From Proteles cristata cristata (taxonomy: Eukaryota; Chordata; Mammalia; Carnivora; Hyaenidae): a stretch of DNA of 64,000 bases. The stretch lies in contig JAESUZ010003377.1 of the NCBI GenBank assembly GCA_017311185.1, positions 682,001-746,000 on the forward strand, read 5' to 3'. Shown piece by piece: positions 59,350 to 64,000 of the stretch (position 1 is its first letter; each line of letters starts with the position of its first letter). The position numbers and the translations under genes were made by a program. The notes under the pieces are model-generated. The model was not told the DNA's origin. It worked only from the letters and a program-made list of their open reading frames with translations, and did not search any database.

Positions 59350-60617
59350 CCCTCCCGCCCATCCCAGGGGCTGCTGTGGGAGTGGCAGAGCTTCTAAGGT
59401 TTCCAATCCACCAGGATGGACGCGTACGGGTCCATCAGCGGGAGGGACCCGCACACCCCGGGCCTGCCGGTCTTTGGAGTGGCTCTCCCTCGCGCCACCT
59501 CTGTCCTAAAAGGGTAGAAGTGGTGGAACAAGAGTAGAAAGCAGAACCAGATACGTCCTTGCCCCTCATCAGAGGCCAACGCTGGCCCAAGGCGAATCCG
59601 GTACTTCATCTGCCCTTGTCTGCCCCATGAACGAAGCATGTGTTTGCATTTTTGAACAGTTTGGGAGGAATAAACAAGAATATTTCGTGATACGAGTATT
59701 CTAAGAAATTCAAATGGCAGGGTCTGTAAGTCAGGTTGTAGTGAACCATGAGCCACGCCCATGGGTTCACACTCTAGTTCTTCTGCGTGTCCAGGACCCA
59801 GCGGCCGGGCCAGACCTGTGGCACACGAAGCAGGAAATACTCACCGTCTGACCTTCTACAGGGAAAGTGGGCCGACCCCGTTTCTCTACCAGCCTTCCTT
59901 ACGCAATGGGGCAAAGGGCCAGGCTGTGGTTGGCTCAAGCCAGAGGAAAGTGGGCATGTATCCACAGGTGCCTGGCTAAACGCCAGACGTGCTGGCCAAG
60001 ATGGCAGGTAGGATGAGACGTGGCAACAAAGGAGGGAAAGAAAACAATAGGCATTGTGGCCAGAAACACAGAGAGAACGGGCCCAAAAGGCAAACTTCAT
60101 TGATTCAAAATCACTAACTAGACCTACCTCTACCTCATTAAGGGAGGCACTCGGACCTCCCTCCATCAGTGGGGACTCCCACTCTGCCCCCAAGTGCAAT
60201 ACCATTAGTCTCTATGCAAGTGACCCTCAAGACAAAAAGGGATCGCATGGTTGGCCATGGACTTCACCCCAGCCTTTTGGTTATGGAAGAAAAGCATTCC
60301 ACTCCAAGATAAGCAATTAATAAAACTGAAAACAGCACTTTGCTAATGGGCAAAGGCCTTTGTATTTAATGTTATCAAAATCAATACTCTTAACACTGTT
60401 AACTGACAACGTATTTAGGCTGGTGGTGGATGACAGAGCCAAGTGAAAGTGTCTGAGATCTCACCTGGTGTACGTGGTGACCTTTTCTTACACAGAATGG
60501 GGACCTGGCTCACTTACCTTTCCCATAATTACACAACATTTCAAACCTTACAGAGCATGTGATAAGCAATATCCTTTCCTCTCTCCTGGATTAATCCTGT
60601 ATTGAAAATTAAGCACA
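59350..60617. other. Non-coding stretch, AT-richer towards its right end
   Basis: No coding similarity and no young repeat. 60320-60600 is AT-rich unique sequence. Confidence 0.4.
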
Positions 60618-60840
60618 AATGGGGCCCCTGGATGGCTCAGTTGGTTAGGTGCCTAAATTCGGCTCAGGTCGTGATCTCACAGTTTGTGAGTTTGAGCCCC
60701 GCGTCAGGCTCTGTGCTGACAGCTCAGAGCCTGGAGCCTGCTTTGGATTCTGTGTCTCCCTCTCTCTCTGCCCCTCCCCTGCTCATGCTCTGTGTCTCTT
60801 GCTCCCAAAAATAAACATAAAAAATTAAAAAAAAAAACAA
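60618..60840 (+). repeat. SINEC full-length copy
   Basis: Head GGGGCCCCTGGATGGCTCAG, body, CT tract and a long A-rich tail. Target-site duplication unclear (GCACAAATGGG versus GCACAAAGGGA). Confidence 0.88.
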
Positions 60841-61737
60841 AAACCCAGAAAATATGCACAAAGGGACCAGGGTTTATTGAGACAGGCAATTGGACACCCA
60901 CGGTGGTTTATTTACGGGTCCATCTGCTCACTCTCCACGACTGTGGGTTCCACTGGGGCACCTGACGTGAGAAAGAGTCCGTGGTTAGTCACCACGTGCG
61001 GATGGCTGATGTTAATGACTGTCCTTCCTCCCAGGGGGGAGGCTTCTGTGTGTGTGTGTGACAGAGGCACTATGTCCCCGGTCTCAGACACGTGGTCTCG
61101 TGCCTCCCCTCCTCTGGGTTTCTGTCCCCTCTGGTTGCAGCTGGTGGGGGGTGTGGTGGGGGAGGGGGCCTGTTACAGAAATCTTTCTGTATTTAATTGT
61201 ATTTAATGATCACATAAAACAAGTGGTCAAGCGTCCACAAGTGCAGTTTCCACAACGATCAAGTGGAGTATTTCGCAGAGGCTCGATTAAGGCGAAGAGC
61301 TTGAGCACGGGCTGCCAAATTTGACGGCGTTAAGCATTTGAGGAAAAATAAGAAAACTGAACTCAGGCTGCTTCGCCGGCGTCTTTGTGCTGTTCTGTGA
61401 CTTTGAGCTGGAAATCAGGCAGGTGTGCTGTGGTTCATGCCAGACTCAGCCCTCAAACTCACTCAGAGAAGACTTTCACCCAATGGAAGATGCATGCACA
61501 TGGCTTTTTGCATTAAGAAAAAAAAAAAAAGGGAAGCTACTCTTCTTCCAGGCTTGACCAACCTTTCCACCTTGCGGGGTGGTTACCTGAGGGCGCTGGC
61601 GATCTGCCCGGCTTGTGACCCTGGGCTCCGAAGTTTAAGTCCAGTGTCGGGACAATGAAGGTAAGTTCCCCAGGGTGGCGCCCTGGGCTTCTGATTCTGC
61701 CCCCCAGAAGCTTTCCCTAAGAATAAATGGGAGATGG

Positions 61738-61771
61738 GCTCCAGGCAGGGGGCAGCTCCAGGCAGGGGGCG
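61738..61771. repeat. 17-bp tandem duplication
   Basis: GCTCCAGGCAGGGGGC(A/G) occurs twice in a row. Confidence 0.9.
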
Positions 61772-61829
61772 GTGTCTGGGCGCGGCTGCGTAGATGCAGG
61801 ACTTCCAGGACTTCTGAGGGTCACATTTC

Positions 61830-61925
61830 AGCTCGGCCCTTCACCACTCAACAGCCTTGGTGGAATGGCCTAACTTGAGTCTGGGCCTCAGTTTCCTCAA
61901 GCGTAAAACGGGGCTCTCCTGGCCA
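61830..61925 (+). repeat. MIR-like relic
   Basis: GGGCCTCAGTTTCCTCAAGC followed by GTAAAACGGGG is MIR core sequence. Confidence 0.65.
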
Positions 61926-62239
61926 TGCAAGAATCTATCAGATTAGACTTCTCTTTTTCTTCTTTGGAACGCGAAAGACCAGACACTTAGTGTCGACTAC
62001 AGAGGAGAAACCACAAAAACGCCTGGGGAATAAACGGTTGAGAAGCTAACCTGGAACATGTGCCATCAAGCGACAGTTCTCCTAACAGCCCGGGTCGGGC
62101 TCGCCGGAGGCCCCCCTAAAACAGACTGCTGGGCCCCCCAGGTGACGGCGATGCGACTGGTCCCTGGAACAGACTTCGAGAACCACGGGTACAAAGCGTG
62201 CTGGTTGATACCATACTCTCCCATTCAGCCTCTTGGCTG

Positions 62240-62400
62240 GTTCTCACAGTGACGCCGTGAGGTGCGCAAGGCACGGGGTGTTGTGCCCATTTGCGAGATG
62301 GGAGAACAAAGACTGGACACTTTCGATGGCCGACCCAAGGCCAAGTGGCGGAGAGCGGGGGTGGCGAGGCACGGAGCCAGGCCAGCACCGGTGACGGAGC
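62240..62400 (-). repeat. MIR-like relic
   Basis: CAGTGACGCCGTGAGGTGCG, then TGCCCATTTGCGAGATGGGA and CAAGGCCAAGTGGCGGAG follow the inverted MIR order. Confidence 0.7.
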
Positions 62401-64000
62401 CACAGAATCATGGTCGAATGCAAAGCCAAGAGAGCAGGGCGAAGCAGCTGCAGGAAGACTGAGGTCTCCAAGTGAGGGAGTAAGATAAACAACAAGTCCT
62501 CCCAAGGCTTTTGAGGTAGGAAGACATCAAATATCCCACTTGAACCAGGCGAAGGGAGTTCAGGTGCGAGTCCTGGGCGAGGGTGGGGAGCCCGGAGCCT
62601 CCCCAGCAATGCGGTGGGGGCTGCTGTGTCGAAGACTCAGACGCTGTCAGATACAGAACGGGGACTCGAGTCCTGGCTCTGCCGGAATGCTGTGACCACA
62701 GGAATTCGCACCCCTGTTCCTCAGCGGTGGGCAGAGTGGGGAACCACTGGCTCAGGCTAACCCCGCAGCTCCCTCCTCCCTCGGGGCGCGCCCCCCCACC
62801 ATGGCAGGGGACAGCCCAGGGCCACCAGCCATCTGACCCCGTGGATTCTCCTTCCTGGGGTCCAATCTTCACCCTGGCAACCTGTCACCTCGGCAACAGT
62901 GAAAGAGGGAAGAAGGAAGAAATGTAGCTGGAGCCCCCCGGGGTCGGCTTTTCCAACGGATTCCAGTCCCCTTCCATGCCTGACTCATCCCAGACTAAGG
63001 GCCTCGAGAGCCCCCTCCCCTATTCAGCTCAGTAAAGGAGTTTGGGGGGCCCCCGCCAGCCTCACAGCTGGGGCTGTAACACCCACAGTTTGGAAGGCCC
63101 CGCCAGAGCGGCTGAACAAAGGGCAGAGTACTTACCAAGCGCATCAACGATTCTTAATTCGTTACATTTGACTCCGTATCACAGGTCACTCCCCTCCCCA
63201 GATAAGAAGCCATATCCGCAAAGCATATATAGAAACTGGGTCAGTGATAGAATCACCGCGATAAAGGTTTCCTGATGCCCGAGACCTGAATAACGTTGCA
63301 AGGGGACCACTCTGTATTTTTAAATATTTATCCACAATGAATCTGCAGTTTCAAAATCTCTTTGTTGAGATAAGCACAATGTTATCCAGAAATGCAAAGC
63401 AGTCCCCAACCTCAGGGAATATCCTACTTTTAAAACTTAAAAAAAATGCAATCTCCAAAAACAAAACAAAAGCAAAAAACATTAAGAAAACCCTGCAAAC
63501 TTGGAAAAGCCACCGGAGCCGTGTGCACCGAGGGAAAAGTTTGCCTTGGTGGAGGCAGAGGTGGGTGGCCGCCATCCCCCTGCCCATCAGCAAGGCTGGA
63601 GGGCACAGCTGTGTGGAATGTCACCCCCCGTCCGTCCCCCCAACTCCCAGCTACAGGGTGACCCGTGTGGAAGCGGGTCAGAACACAGCAGTCCTGGGGG
63701 TTCTTAGGGGACACGAAAGGTGGGTTCTGACTGCCACCTCACCCTTCCCAACAAAGCCGCCTGCGGCTGTACGGTCGGCATCTCTGCCCATCCGCGCTCT
63801 GGACACGATGCTGGCCTTCGTCATAAGCAACCGCCAATTAAACACGAAAGGTAAACACGACTATAAATGTGGCTCCGGCTTTGGTGGCTGCCGCTGGTTC
63901 GGGTTTGGTGGACACGATGAGCATAGAGGGTCAGAGGGCCACTCTGTCGTCTCACAACCCCCCACTGGGCCTCCGCTTCTCGTAAAGCACAGCGGCTAAG

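Larger units (their letters stand above)
60841..64000. other. Non-coding stretch to the right edge of the window
   Basis: Contains MIR-like fragments (61830-61925 plus, 62240-62400 minus), a 17-bp tandem duplication (61738-61771), a GT run (61048-61061) and otherwise unrecognised sequence. The last open frame (63337-63999) runs off the edge and has no family resemblance. Confidence 0.4.

Noticed and set aside
63337..63999. 220-codon frame running off the right edge
   Set aside because: No recognisable domain, lysine-rich start from an A-rich stretch and a GC-rich tail; looks like chance.
1..64000. CRISPR arrays, operons, phage or other prokaryotic systems
   Set aside because: The DNA is mammalian. 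The tandem arrays have no spacers of unique sequence, and no bacterial-type genes are present.
1..64000. Functional tRNA genes at the many tRNA-like A/B boxes
   Set aside because: The boxes belong to SINEC heads followed by SINE bodies and A-tails, not to free-standing tRNAs.

Overview
The window is nuclear DNA from a carnivoran mammal, most likely a cat-like species (Feliformia). The evidence is at least 20 copies or pieces of the carnivore tRNA-Lys-derived SINE (SINEC/CAN-SINE). These carry the tRNA-like head (GGCGCCTGGGTGGCTCAG), the internal CT-rich stretch and the A-rich tail in the cat-type arrangement, and many have intact target-site duplications. GC content is high, CpGs are frequent and three GC-rich minisatellites are present. 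This fits a subtelomeric setting; the human orthologue of the gene found here lies in 2q37. The species cannot be fixed from the sequence.

One protein-coding gene is supported: SH3BP4 (SH3-domain binding protein 4, also called TTP), on the minus strand. Its whole coding sequence is present in four coding exons: 26020-25903, 21416-19060, 8723-8535 and 7749-7525. All six splice sites follow GT-AG, the phases agree, and the joined reading frame is 962 codons plus stop, against 963 residues in human. The N-terminal SH3, NPF motifs, clathrin box, ZU5 region, second SH3 and C-terminal death-like region can all be read.

Layout from left to right: 1-about 5.8 kb is downstream flank and possible 3' UTR end, full of SINEs and one short L1 tail. 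About 5.8-7.5 kb is the probable 3' UTR. 7.5-26.0 kb is the coding part of SH3BP4. Its 10.3 kb intron holds a 1.75 kb minisatellite of 37-bp units and a second G-rich minisatellite. 26.0-64 kb has no gene I can support and is probably the long 5' intron and/or upstream flank of SH3BP4. It holds an 18-bp minisatellite, SINEs, L1 3' ends, LTR remnants, a MER20 copy, MIR/L2 relics and some AT-rich or CpG-rich unique blocks that could be regulatory.

Most long open frames in this window are not genes. The largest (up to 730 codons) run through the 37-bp minisatellite on both strands, and a 675-codon plus-strand frame is the antisense shadow of the big SH3BP4 exon. I found no sign of an undescribed multi-gene system. 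The most interesting observations concern repeat biology: a possible distinct SINE subfamily, several nested insertions, and a minisatellite whose centre may be mis-assembled.
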